Positions 1-5,759 of a stretch of DNA of 5,759 nt are shown here, one piece after another. The notes beneath the pieces were generated by a model. It was given only the letters and a program-made list of their open reading frames with translations, searched no databases and had not been told where the DNA came from. The DNA comes from JAJPGZ01 sp041167105 (lineage in GTDB: Bacteria; Verrucomicrobiota; Verrucomicrobiia; Chthoniobacterales; UBA10450). The position numbers were made by a program, and so were the translations under genes. The stretch lies in assembly GCA_041167105.1 (NCBI GenBank), contig JBEEGX010000248.1, forward strand, positions 1 through 5,759, read 5' to 3'. The stretch's first letter is position 1. Each line of letters opens with the position of its first letter.

Positions 1-1
1 C

Positions 2-2005
2 GATTTCAACAACAGCACGACGAAATCCTATCGCGCGCAGCTTTCGGCATTGCGCAACGATTTCAAACAATGGCTGCAAGCGAATGCACCGAAAGCCAAA
101 GTGACCGGCGAGTTCGATATTTCCCTCAACGCCGTCTCGGTGCAGTTGAATGGCGAATCGAAAGATAAGATCGCGGTGGCGCCGCAGGTTTCGCGCGTCG
201 ATTACGAAGGTATTTATTATCCGCTGGCGAAACCGACAAGCACCACGAGCGCGAGCGATCCTGATCTCGGCTTGATTCAAGCGATCCAAGCGTGGTCGCA
301 AAACGGTGGCGGCGGCTCGGCTAATGCCGGCAATGGCGTGAAGGCCGCAATCGTCGACACCGGCATCGATATCGGTCACCCGTGCTTCAGCGACGCGGGT
401 TACCCGGCGCAGACGCAATTGGGCGATCGCCGTTTCACCAACAACAAGGTGATTGTCGCGAAGGTTTTCAATAACAAAGGGGGCGTGAATGGTTATAGCG
501 CCGAAGCGATCCAGGAACACGGGTCGCACGTCGCCGGCACTGTCGGCTGCAATTACAACACACCGGCGACGGTCAATGGCGTGCCGATTCCTTACGGCAT
601 CTCCGGTGTTGCGCCTCATGTCTTGTTAGGCAACTACAACGTTTTCCCGGGACCGGTCGATAACGCGCGCTCGGAAGATATTCTCAACGCGCTCGAAGCC
701 GCCTATGCAGACGGTTTTGATGTTGCGAACATGAGCCTTGGCGGCGGCGCCCACGGCATTCAGGATTTGTTAACCAATGCCATCGACGATCTCGATCAAG
801 CGAACATGGTCGTCGCGGTGGCCGCCGGCAATAGTGGTCCCGGCAACTTCACCGTCGAATCACCGGGCTCAGCTGCGCGCGCATTGACCGCAGGCGCTAG
901 CACGGTGCCGCATTTCATCGGCGCTCCAGTCACCGTCAACGGCCAGACGTATGGCGCCGCCGTCGGCGATTTCAAGACCGTTTCTTCAGATATGAGCGCG
1001 CCTCTTGGTGTCGTGCTCGATGGCACAAGTCTCAGTCTCGGCTGCTCCACGCTTCCCGCGGGCAGTCTTACTGGAAAAATCGCGCTCATCTCGCGCGGCA
1101 GTTGCACATTCTCGACCAAGATCCGCGACGCCCAGAATGCCGGCGCAGTCGCGTGTCTCATCGTGAACAACGTCGCTGGCGATCCTACCGCGATGGGTCA
1201 GGACGGGACCGCGAATCAACCAACCATTCCCGCCTACATGCTCGGGCAGACCGAAGGCCAGTCGCTCGTCGGCGCGAACGGATCCACCGTCACGATTGGT
1301 GCTGTGCTGCAATATCTCCAGAGCGCCAACGCCGACATCATGGCCGGATTCAGCAGCCAGGGACCGACCGATGTCGATTTTCGCGTTAAGCCTGACGTCG
1401 TCGCGCCCGGTGTGAACGTCCTCAGCTCGATCCCGGCGTCGTTTTGCCCGGCGCCGCCGTGCTTCGCGTTTTTCCAAGGCACATCGATGGCCACGCCGCA
1501 TCTCGCCGGCTCCGCCGCAGTCGTTAGGCAACAGCATCCGATGTGGACCGCAGCGCAAGTCCGCTCCGCTGTCGTGAACACCGCCGATCAAGGCGTGCTC
1601 AAAAATTTCAAGAGTGGCGTGCTCGAGACCGACGTCAATGTCACTGGCACCGGCCGTGAGAATTTGCTCTCTGCGGTTAACAGCAAAGTCGCTGTCGATC
1701 CAGTGAGCGTCAGCTTCGGCGCGGTTCCTTCCGGCTCGGGACAAACGCTCGCTTACAATGTCACCCTAACGAATCTCGGAAGCGGGAACGCGAGCTACTC
1801 GCTCTCGGTCGGTTCGGGATCGGGCGGTGTCGCTTACTCGGTCAGTCCAAGCTCGATCACCATTCCTGCGGGTGGATCGGCGAGCGCGACGGTCACGATG
1901 GCCGCGAGCAAAGGTGCGAGCTTCGGCGGTCATTCCGCAACCGTGTCGGTGAAATCCGGCGCGAACGAAGTGGCGCACGCCGTCGTCTACACCTTCGTCA
2001 AATAA
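2..2005 (+). CDS. Secreted S8 (subtilisin-like) serine protease with PA insertion, 5' end missing
   Basis: The product is an exported endopeptidase of the subtilase family. The frame is open to the left edge, so the true start and signal peptide lie outside; the TTG at 50 is internal. Residues are numbered from the codon at nt 2 (667 visible). Residues 1 to about 70 resemble the end of an I9 inhibitor propeptide. The catalytic domain shows Asp119 in AAIVDTGID, His173 in HGSHVAGT, the oxyanion Asn277 in AAGNSGP and Ser495 in GTSMATPHLAG, so the triad is complete. About residues 305-435 form a protease-associated (PA) domain between Asn and Ser (core GKIALISRGSCTF and AGAVACLIVNN). About residues 563-667 form a Ser/Gly/Val-rich beta domain of the Fn3/Ig type seen at subtilase C-termini. 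Seven cysteines, including a tight CPAPPC loop at 482-487 just before the active Ser, fit a disulfide-bonded protein outside the cytoplasm. Family assignment is firm; the substrate is unknown and is probably environmental protein. Confidence 0.95.
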   Translation, partial: DFNNSTTKSYRAQLSALRNDFKQWLQANAPKAKVTGEFDISLNAVSVQLNGESKDKIAVAPQVSRVDYEGIYYPLAKPTSTTSASDPDLGLIQAIQAWSQNGGGGSANAGNGVKAAIVDTGIDIGHPCFSDAGYPAQTQLGDRRFTNNKVIVAKVFNNKGGVNGYSAEAIQEHGSHVAGTVGCNYNTPATVNGVPIPYGISGVAPHVLLGNYNVFPGPVDNARSEDILNALEAAYADGFDVANMSLGGGAHGIQDLLTNAIDDLDQANMVVAVAAGNSGPGNFTVESPGSAARALTAGASTVPHFIGAPVTVNGQTYGAAVGDFKTVSSDMSAPLGVVLDGTSLSLGCSTLPAGSLTGKIALISRGSCTFSTKIRDAQNAGAVACLIVNNVAGDPTAMGQDGTANQPTIPAYMLGQTEGQSLVGANGSTVTIGAVLQYLQSANADIMAGFSSQGPTDVDFRVKPDVVAPGVNVLSSIPASFCPAPPCFAFFQGTSMATPHLAGSAAVVRQQHPMWTAAQVRSAVVNTADQGVLKNFKSGVLETDVNVTGTGRENLLSAVNSKVAVDPVSVSFGAVPSGSGQTLAYNVTLTNLGSGNASYSLSVGSGSGGVAYSVSPSSITIPAGGSASATVTMAASKGASFGGHSATVSVKSGANEVAHAVVYTFVK

Positions 2006-2021
2006 TTCGAACGTAGCTTCA

Positions 2022-2489
2022 TCAAACAGGACGCGGTGCGAGCCGCGTCCTGTTTTGCGTACGTAATTCTTCGAGCGCATCCGTCACGGCGCCTTGCAAT
2101 GTGCGCGCACCGTTTCCATTCAATGCAAGATCGACATCTTCCAAGCGGCGGATTAGATCGACAACTTCGTGGCGCGAGAACGCGCCACCCGCTGCCGCGC
2201 AAAAATGGGTGCGACATCCGAACGGCCGCGCTTCGTAAATCAGGCAGTTCCCCGTTTCCTCTTCGAGCATTGGGCACGATCCATCCGCTTTTTCCGGCAG
2301 CGATTTTCGGCCCGCGGCGCGCAGTGCTTTCGCCGCGACCAGCGCTTCGCCTTTCGTTAGGTAAGGAGTGCGGCCGGTCAATTTAAAATGACAACACTCA
2401 GTTTTGCGCAGGCAATTCCGCTCGATCGGCCGCTGCGCAAGATCGACATAGACATTTCGCACTTCATCGAGCGCGCTTTGCGTATTCAT
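2022..2489 (-). CDS. YkgJ-family cysteine-cluster protein (putative Zn/Fe-chelating)
   Basis: This small cytoplasmic protein (155 aa) belongs to the YkgJ/PF03692-type family, predicted to bind zinc or an iron-sulfur cluster; no biochemical role is settled. The cysteines are 26, 32, 33, 72, 82, 92 and 97. The typical signature is clear: a C-CC cluster near the N-terminus, an E-rich helix (KGEALVAAKAL), then DGSCPML, GNCLIYEARPFGCRTHFC. The family's usual CxxCxxCC is here CxxKxxCC, with Lys29 in place of the second Cys. I chose the ATG at 2489 because it overlaps the preceding flavoprotein stop as ATGA; a GTG at 2525 in the same frame would add a 12-residue Arg-rich tail inside that gene and is less likely. 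It is the third gene of the speA operon. Its last nine or so codons and TGA stop are made by the terminator hairpin, so the C-terminal tail (about NRTRLAPRPV) is probably not a conserved part. Confidence 0.88.
   Translation of the reverse strand: MNTQSALDEVRNVYVDLAQRPIERNCLRKTECCHFKLTGRTPYLTKGEALVAAKALRAAGRKSLPEKADGSCPMLEEETGNCLIYEARPFGCRTHFCAAAGGAFSRHEVVDLIRRLEDVDLALNGNGARTLQGAVTDALEELRTQNRTRLAPRPV
2024..2055 (+). terminator. Rho-independent terminator, possibly bidirectional
   Basis: The arms at 2024-2036 (AAACAGGACGCGG) and 2043-2055 (CCGCGTCCTGTTT) are perfect 13-bp complements around a TGCGAG loop, which can fold as a GCGA tetraloop closed by a U-G pair. The stem is GC-rich at the top and has A-T pairs at the foot, followed by one more T, so the U-run is TTTT at 2053-2056. 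It begins 19 bases after the protease stop, the expected place for its terminator. Because AAA at the left foot gives UUU on the other strand, it may also end transcription of the minus-strand operon, though with only three U. Unusually, it lies inside the last codons and stop of the YkgJ-like gene. Confidence 0.85.
2486..2489 (-). promoter_or_regulatory. ATGA stop/start overlap (translational coupling)
   Basis: On the minus strand the four bases ATGA contain the start of the YkgJ-like gene (ATG, 2489-2487) and the stop of the flavoprotein gene (TGA, 2488-2486). Only a weak purine-rich stretch (GGCAGGCG) precedes the ATG, so re-initiation by ribosomes ending the upstream gene is the likely route of expression. 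This overlap decides the downstream start. Confidence 0.8.
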
Positions 2490-3715
2490 ACTTCGACGCC
2501 TGCCATGGCGTGCCCCGCGATCCACCCCGTCGTCCAGGCCGCTTGAAAATTAAAACCGCCGGTGATGCCGTCGATGTCGAGAAGCTCGCCGGCAACGTAA
2601 AGACCCGGCGTGATGCGGCTTTCCATGGTTTTGAAATTGATCTCGCGCAATTGCACGCCGCCGCAAGTGACGAACTCATCTTTGTTCAGCGATTTCCCAT
2701 CGACCTCGAGCTCGGTCGCGCGCAATTGCCTAACAAGTTCGTTCGTTCCTGCGCGCGTGAGCGAAGTCCAAATCGTTTCCGACGAGATGTCGGTATTCGT
2801 GACCAAACTTTCCCAAAGTCGCGCGGGCAAATTGCGAACCGGCGAATTGATGACTCGTCGATTCGGTTGCGTCTCTCTTCGCTTTTGAAATTCTTTACGA
2901 AGATCGACATCGTTCATTTCCGGAATCCAATTCACGCGCAGCGTGAATTGATAATTCATCTCGTGCAAAACGCGCGCGCCCCACGCAGAAAGTCGCAGGA
3001 CGACCGGCCCGCTAATCCCGTTGTGCGTGATGAGCAGCGGTCCGCGCTCGTGAAGTTTTCCGACGGACAACTCCGCGTCGCCCACGGAAATTCCGGGCAA
3101 TGCGCGTAACCATGGCGCGGCGACATGCAGCGAGAAGAGCGACGGCACCGGCGCCTCGACCGTGTGGCCGAGTGATTGCGCCAATTCCACTCCGCCGATA
3201 CTTCGACAACCGCCAGTCGCGAGGAGCAGTCGATCGCACGTTGTCGATCTTCCATCAGTCAATTTCAAATCGAATCCGCCTTCATCGCGGACGCGGGCGG
3301 TCTCGACGCCGTTGCGGGTGAAAAGTCGCACGCCCGCCGACTTCGCTTCCGCCAGCAAGCAATCGATGATCGTCTGCGATGAATCGGTCACCGGAAACAT
3401 TCGTCCGTCCGCTTCCGTTTTGAGTCGCGTACCGCGCGCTTCAAACCACGCGACGGTGTCCTCCGCTGAAAATCGATGAAACGGCGAAATCAATTCGCGC
3501 TCGCCGCGCGGATAACGCGTGGTGAAATCGCGCGGATCGAACAATCCGTGCGTCACATTGCAACGTCCGCCACCGGAGATGCGCACCTTGGAAAGAAACT
3601 GCGGGCTGCGTTCGAAGATCGACACTTCGCAATCGCGATTCGCGCGCGCACAAGCGATCGCCGCAAAAAATCCGGCCGCGCCGCCACCGGCGATGACAAT
3701 TTGTTCCCGTCCCAC
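2486..3715 (-). CDS. HI0933/YhiN-family FAD-dependent oxidoreductase
   Basis: This 409-aa flavoprotein belongs to the HI0933/YhiN group (also annotated as aminoacetone oxidase family or BaiN-like). The family binds FAD through a Rossmann fold; the physiological substrate is unknown for most members. Visible motifs are the dinucleotide-binding GGGAAG at residues 10-15, KVRISGGGRCNVTH at 43-56 (the family hallmark), GRMFPVT at 104-110, LLLATGG at 163-169, LLITHNGISGPVVLRLS at 227-243, VTCGGV at 349-354 and the C-terminal flavin-binding block GLYVAGELLDIDG followed by ITGGFNFQAAWTTGWIAG, ending near 401. Length is normal for the family and no motif is broken. The start is GTG at 3715; an in-frame TGA at 3748-3746 and no better codon between them make it the only good choice. 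It follows speA by 25 bp and overlaps the YkgJ-like gene by 4 bp. No transmembrane segment or signal peptide is seen, so it is probably cytoplasmic. Confidence 0.93.
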   Translation of the reverse strand: MGREQIVIAGGGAAGFFAAIACARANRDCEVSIFERSPQFLSKVRISGGGRCNVTHGLFDPRDFTTRYPRGERELISPFHRFSAEDTVAWFEARGTRLKTEADGRMFPVTDSSQTIIDCLLAEAKSAGVRLFTRNGVETARVRDEGGFDLKLTDGRSTTCDRLLLATGGCRSIGGVELAQSLGHTVEAPVPSLFSLHVAAPWLRALPGISVGDAELSVGKLHERGPLLITHNGISGPVVLRLSAWGARVLHEMNYQFTLRVNWIPEMNDVDLRKEFQKRRETQPNRRVINSPVRNLPARLWESLVTNTDISSETIWTSLTRAGTNELVRQLRATELEVDGKSLNKDEFVTCGGVQLREINFKTMESRITPGLYVAGELLDIDGITGGFNFQAAWTTGWIAGHAMAGVEV

Positions 3716-3726
3716 GGACGACGTTA

Positions 3727-3742
3727 CAAGATCGACATCTTC
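3727..3742. repeat. 16-bp exact direct repeat, copy at the speA/flavoprotein junction
   Basis: CAAGATCGACATCTTC occurs here and again at 2126-2141, both in the same orientation. The inner part, AAGAT-CGAC-ATCTT, is an inverted repeat able to form a weak 5-bp hairpin. This copy covers the end of the speA stop and most of the 25-bp spacer before the flavoprotein; the other is inside the YkgJ-like gene, encoding EDVDL. Shorter versions of the core occur at about 2437, 2899 and 5560. It may be chance reuse of a common word. Confidence 0.4.
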
Positions 3743-5732
3743 AACTCAGCGGCAGCCAGTTGCCCGGTTGCGGCAATGGCCGCGCGCCGTTGAGCGAGAG
3801 ATAAGTGTATTCGTGCAGGAGCCGCTCGTAATCGCTCAGCAGCCGCATGGCATCGTTAGGCTTGAGAAAATCGGTCTTGATTGCTGCGTCGACTTGCGAC
3901 TTCAACAGCCGCATCAATTCGACTTTGTCCCACTGCGTCATCGACAACACTTCGCCGATCGTGCTGCCTTCGATCACCTCTTCAATGTACCAGCCGGCTT
4001 CTTCATCCGGATCGAGAAAGATGTGCACCTCGGTCACGCGGCCGAACAAATTGTGCAGGTCGCCCATGATGTCCTGGTAGGCGCCGACCATGAACACGCC
4101 GAGATAATAAATTTCGCCCGGAATGATGCGATGCAGCGGCAACGTATCGCGCACATCCTGCAAGTCGGTGAATTTCGAAACGCGTCCGTCCGAATCGCAC
4201 GTGATGTCGACGATCGTTCCTTGTCGATCCGGCGGAGTCATCAGGCGATGGATCGGCATGATCGGGAACAACTGGCCGAGCGCCCAGTGATCGAGCAGCG
4301 ATTGAAAAACGGAAAAGTTGCAGATGTATTGATCGCCTAACGACGTCTCAAGCTGCTTCACTTCGTCCGGCACGTAACGCAGACCTTTGTGCATGTTCAC
4401 GATTTGCTGCGCGAGCTGCCAATAGACAGTGTCGATCTTCGCTTTCGATTCGAGCTCGAGCAGCCCGAGGTCGAAGGTCGATTGCGATTCCTCCTTGATC
4501 TGCTGGATGTCGTGCAAACTTTCGATGCGATTGCCGCGTTTCAGCCGCGCTTTCACATCGAGAATGTCGCGCACCAGTTTGTGATCTTTCTCCGCCGATT
4601 CGACTTTGATTTTCGGCGCCGTCCGCTCAATCGAGCTGAACGCCTCGACCACGAGCACGGAATGATGCGCCACGATCGCGCGCCCGCCTTCGTTCACGAT
4701 GGCCGGATGCGGCACCCCTTCGGAATCGCACACATCCATGATGTTCCAGACAACGTCGTTCGCGTATTCCTGGAGCGAGTAGTTGGTCGAGCTATCGAAA
4801 TCGCTGCGCGATCCGTCGTAATCAACGCCCAGTCCGCCGCCGACATCGAGATAACCGAGATCGTGTCCGAGTTTCGCCAGCTTCGCGTAATAACGCGCCG
4901 CTTCGCGCACGGCGTGTTTGATCGTCGAAATGTCGGGAACCTGCGAGCCGACGTGAAAATGCACGAGCTGAAGCGCGTTCGCCAAACCGGCAGCCTTCAA
5001 CATCTCGCTCGCCGCCACCAACCCGGTCGTGTCCAAACCAAACTTCGCGTTCTCGCCCGTGCTTGGCGCCCATTTGCCGCGGCCTTTGCTGTGAAGTCGC
5101 ACACGAATGCCGATGATCGGTTCGACGCCGACTTCCTTCGCCGCGCGGATCGTCTGCTCGAGCTCCTCGAGTTTCTCAACCACGATGACGACGCGCTTGC
5201 CGAGCTTTCGACCTAACAACGCGATGCGAATGTAAGCTTTGTCTTTGTAACCGTTGCAAACGATGAGGCTCTCGCCGTCCTTGTGCATCGCGAGCGCGGC
5301 GACCAGCTCCGGCTTGCTCCCGGCTTCGAGACCGAAATGAAATTGCTGGCCGGCGTCGACGATTTCTTCGATCACTTCGCGCAGTTGATTGACTTTGATT
5401 GGGAAAACGCCGCGGAAATTATTTTTGTAACCGAACTCCGCGATCGCGTCCTGGAATGCGCGATTGACCGACTCGACGCGATGCCGCAACAAATCCTGAA
5501 AGCGAATCACGAGTGGAAAAGACAAGCCGCGATTGCGCGCTTCGTTCACCACTTCGAGGATGTCGATCTTGCCGCCGTTCTCCTGCAATGGTGTGACGAC
5601 GACGTTGCCGGTTTCGGCAATGGAAAAATATCCGCAGCCCCATGCGTCCACGTTGTAAGTGGAGGTCGCGGACTCGACGCCCCAGTCGTTTTTCATTTCA
5701 ATTTTGGCCGCGGTAGGAACCGCGAAGCGCAT
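3741..5732 (-). CDS. speA: Biosynthetic arginine decarboxylase SpeA
   Basis: This PLP enzyme decarboxylates L-arginine to agmatine and CO2, the first step of the agmatine route to putrescine and spermidine. Numbered from the ATG at 5732 it has 663 aa, close to the 658 of E. coli SpeA. Landmarks in order: YNVDAWGCGYF near the N-terminus, VFPIKVNQ with the PLP-binding Lys113, FGLEAGSKPEL, IVCNGYKD at 157-164, GKWAPSTGENAKFGL ending at 233, HFHVGSQ at 258-264, the phosphate-binding GGGLGVDYDG at 298-307, NEGGRAIVAHH at 347-357, NFSVFQS, DITCDSDG with the catalytic Cys512 donated across the dimer, and VGAYQDIMGDLHNLFG at 549-564. A tail of about 20 Pro/Leu-rich residues follows the usual YTYL end. 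Start choice is uncertain: TTG at 5738 directly after a TGA, ATG at 5732, or ATG at 5696 (MKNDWGVES), which best matches where many homologues begin. None has a clear Shine-Dalgarno site. It is the first gene of the operon seen here; agmatinase or agmatine deiminase genes are not in the window. Confidence 0.97.
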   Translation of the reverse strand: MRFAVPTAAKIEMKNDWGVESATSTYNVDAWGCGYFSIAETGNVVVTPLQENGGKIDILEVVNEARNRGLSFPLVIRFQDLLRHRVESVNRAFQDAIAEFGYKNNFRGVFPIKVNQLREVIEEIVDAGQQFHFGLEAGSKPELVAALAMHKDGESLIVCNGYKDKAYIRIALLGRKLGKRVVIVVEKLEELEQTIRAAKEVGVEPIIGIRVRLHSKGRGKWAPSTGENAKFGLDTTGLVAASEMLKAAGLANALQLVHFHVGSQVPDISTIKHAVREAARYYAKLAKLGHDLGYLDVGGGLGVDYDGSRSDFDSSTNYSLQEYANDVVWNIMDVCDSEGVPHPAIVNEGGRAIVAHHSVLVVEAFSSIERTAPKIKVESAEKDHKLVRDILDVKARLKRGNRIESLHDIQQIKEESQSTFDLGLLELESKAKIDTVYWQLAQQIVNMHKGLRYVPDEVKQLETSLGDQYICNFSVFQSLLDHWALGQLFPIMPIHRLMTPPDRQGTIVDITCDSDGRVSKFTDLQDVRDTLPLHRIIPGEIYYLGVFMVGAYQDIMGDLHNLFGRVTEVHIFLDPDEEAGWYIEEVIEGSTIGEVLSMTQWDKVELMRLLKSQVDAAIKTDFLKPNDAMRLLSDYERLLHEYTYLSLNGARPLPQPGNWLPLS
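5709..5724 (-). other. Short perfect hairpin near the speA start
   Basis: CGCGGT at 5709-5714 and ACCGCG at 5719-5724 are complementary around a four-base loop (TCCT on the minus strand). If translation starts at the ATG at 5696, this hairpin lies in the leader 12 bases before the start and could affect ribosome access. If the start is at 5732 it is simply coding. A function is not established. Confidence 0.3.
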
Positions 5733-5759
5733 GATCAATCAGTGACGCGAACATGCAAG

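Larger units (their letters stand above)
623..5219. repeat. Dispersed octamer TYGTTAGG, eight copies
   Basis: Copies on the plus strand are at 623-630, 1521-1528, 2354-2361 and 3853-3860; copies on the minus strand (read as CCTAACRA on plus) are at 1765-1772, 2729-2736, 4336-4343 and 5212-5219. All are inside genes: three in the protease, one in the YkgJ-like gene, one in the flavoprotein and three in speA. They fall in different codon phases: TTA-GGY (Leu-Gly), GTT-AGG (Val-Arg), CTA-ACG (Leu-Thr) and CCT-AAC (Pro-Asn). I found no TTAGG or CCTAA outside these octamers. Spacing runs from about 240 to 1120 bases. The role is unknown. Confidence 0.6.

Noticed and set aside
50..52. TTG as the start of the S8 protease
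   Set aside because: The frame is open to the left edge and the 16 upstream codons continue the I9 propeptide pattern, so the TTG is internal.
986..1744. Long open frame (252 codons) on the minus strand inside the protease gene
   Set aside because: Its Arg/Ala/Asp-rich composition matches no family and it is fully antisense to a well-supported gene in GC-rich DNA.
2036..2386. Plus-strand open frame opposite the YkgJ-like gene
   Set aside because: It starts inside the terminator hairpin, has no family resemblance, and the opposite strand has a clear cysteine signature.
2490..2525. GTG at 2525 as the start of the YkgJ-like gene
   Set aside because: It would add an Arg-rich stretch lying inside the flavoprotein gene; the ATGA overlap at 2489 is a far more typical start and fits the family N-terminus.
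3716..3740. A separate promoter for the flavoprotein in the 25-bp spacer
   Set aside because: The spacer is too short and shows no -10/-35 pair that I would trust; read-through from speA is simpler.
3519..4340. Long plus-strand open frame (273 codons) over the flavoprotein and speA
   Set aside because: It crosses two well-supported minus-strand genes, has Arg/His/Asp-rich composition and no recognisable motif.
4389..5216. Long plus-strand open frame (275 codons) opposite speA
   Set aside because: It is a codon-bias shadow of speA with no domain-like pattern.
1..5759. CRISPR arrays, tRNA or rRNA genes, transposases, attachment sites
   Set aside because: No regularly spaced repeats, cloverleaf-like segments or recombinase motifs were seen; nearly all bases are in four intact-looking genes.

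Overview
The window holds four protein genes and almost no non-coding DNA. One gene on the plus strand, a secreted subtilisin-type (S8) protease whose start lies to the left of the window, converges on a three-gene minus-strand operon that reads speA, then an HI0933/YhiN-type flavoprotein, then a YkgJ-type cysteine-cluster protein. No tRNA, rRNA, CRISPR array, transposase or integrase was seen, and no stretch of more than about 30 bases lacks a gene.

Layout: nt 2-2005 (+) is the 3' part of the S8 protease (end of the I9 propeptide, catalytic domain with a PA insertion, C-terminal beta domain). Nt 2006-2021 is a 16-base gap between the two convergent stops. Nt 2024-2055 is a perfect 13-bp hairpin that serves the protease gene as a terminator and also forms the last codons of the YkgJ gene. 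Nt 2022-2489 (-) is the YkgJ-like protein, 2486-3715 (-) the flavoprotein, and 3741-5732 (-) arginine decarboxylase SpeA. The last 27 bases are upstream of speA; its promoter is probably outside the window.

How the genes work together: the minus-strand genes are spaced 25 bp and -4 bp (ATGA overlap), so they are very likely one transcript with translational coupling of the last two. SpeA makes agmatine from arginine for polyamine synthesis. The other two are conserved but poorly characterised redox or metal-binding proteins, and a shared pathway is only an inference. The protease is a separate, convergent unit.

Organism: moderately GC-rich DNA, dense coding, GTG use as a start, weak Shine-Dalgarno sites and a long-form SpeA suggest a free-living Gram-negative bacterium. 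A soil or aquatic Verrucomicrobiota-like lineage would fit, but this is a low-confidence guess.

No clearly new multi-gene system is visible. The most unusual signal is at the word level: all eight TTAGG/CCTAA pentamers found sit inside one octamer, TYGTTAGG, spread over all four genes, both strands and several codon phases. This looks like a DNA-level motif rather than codon usage.
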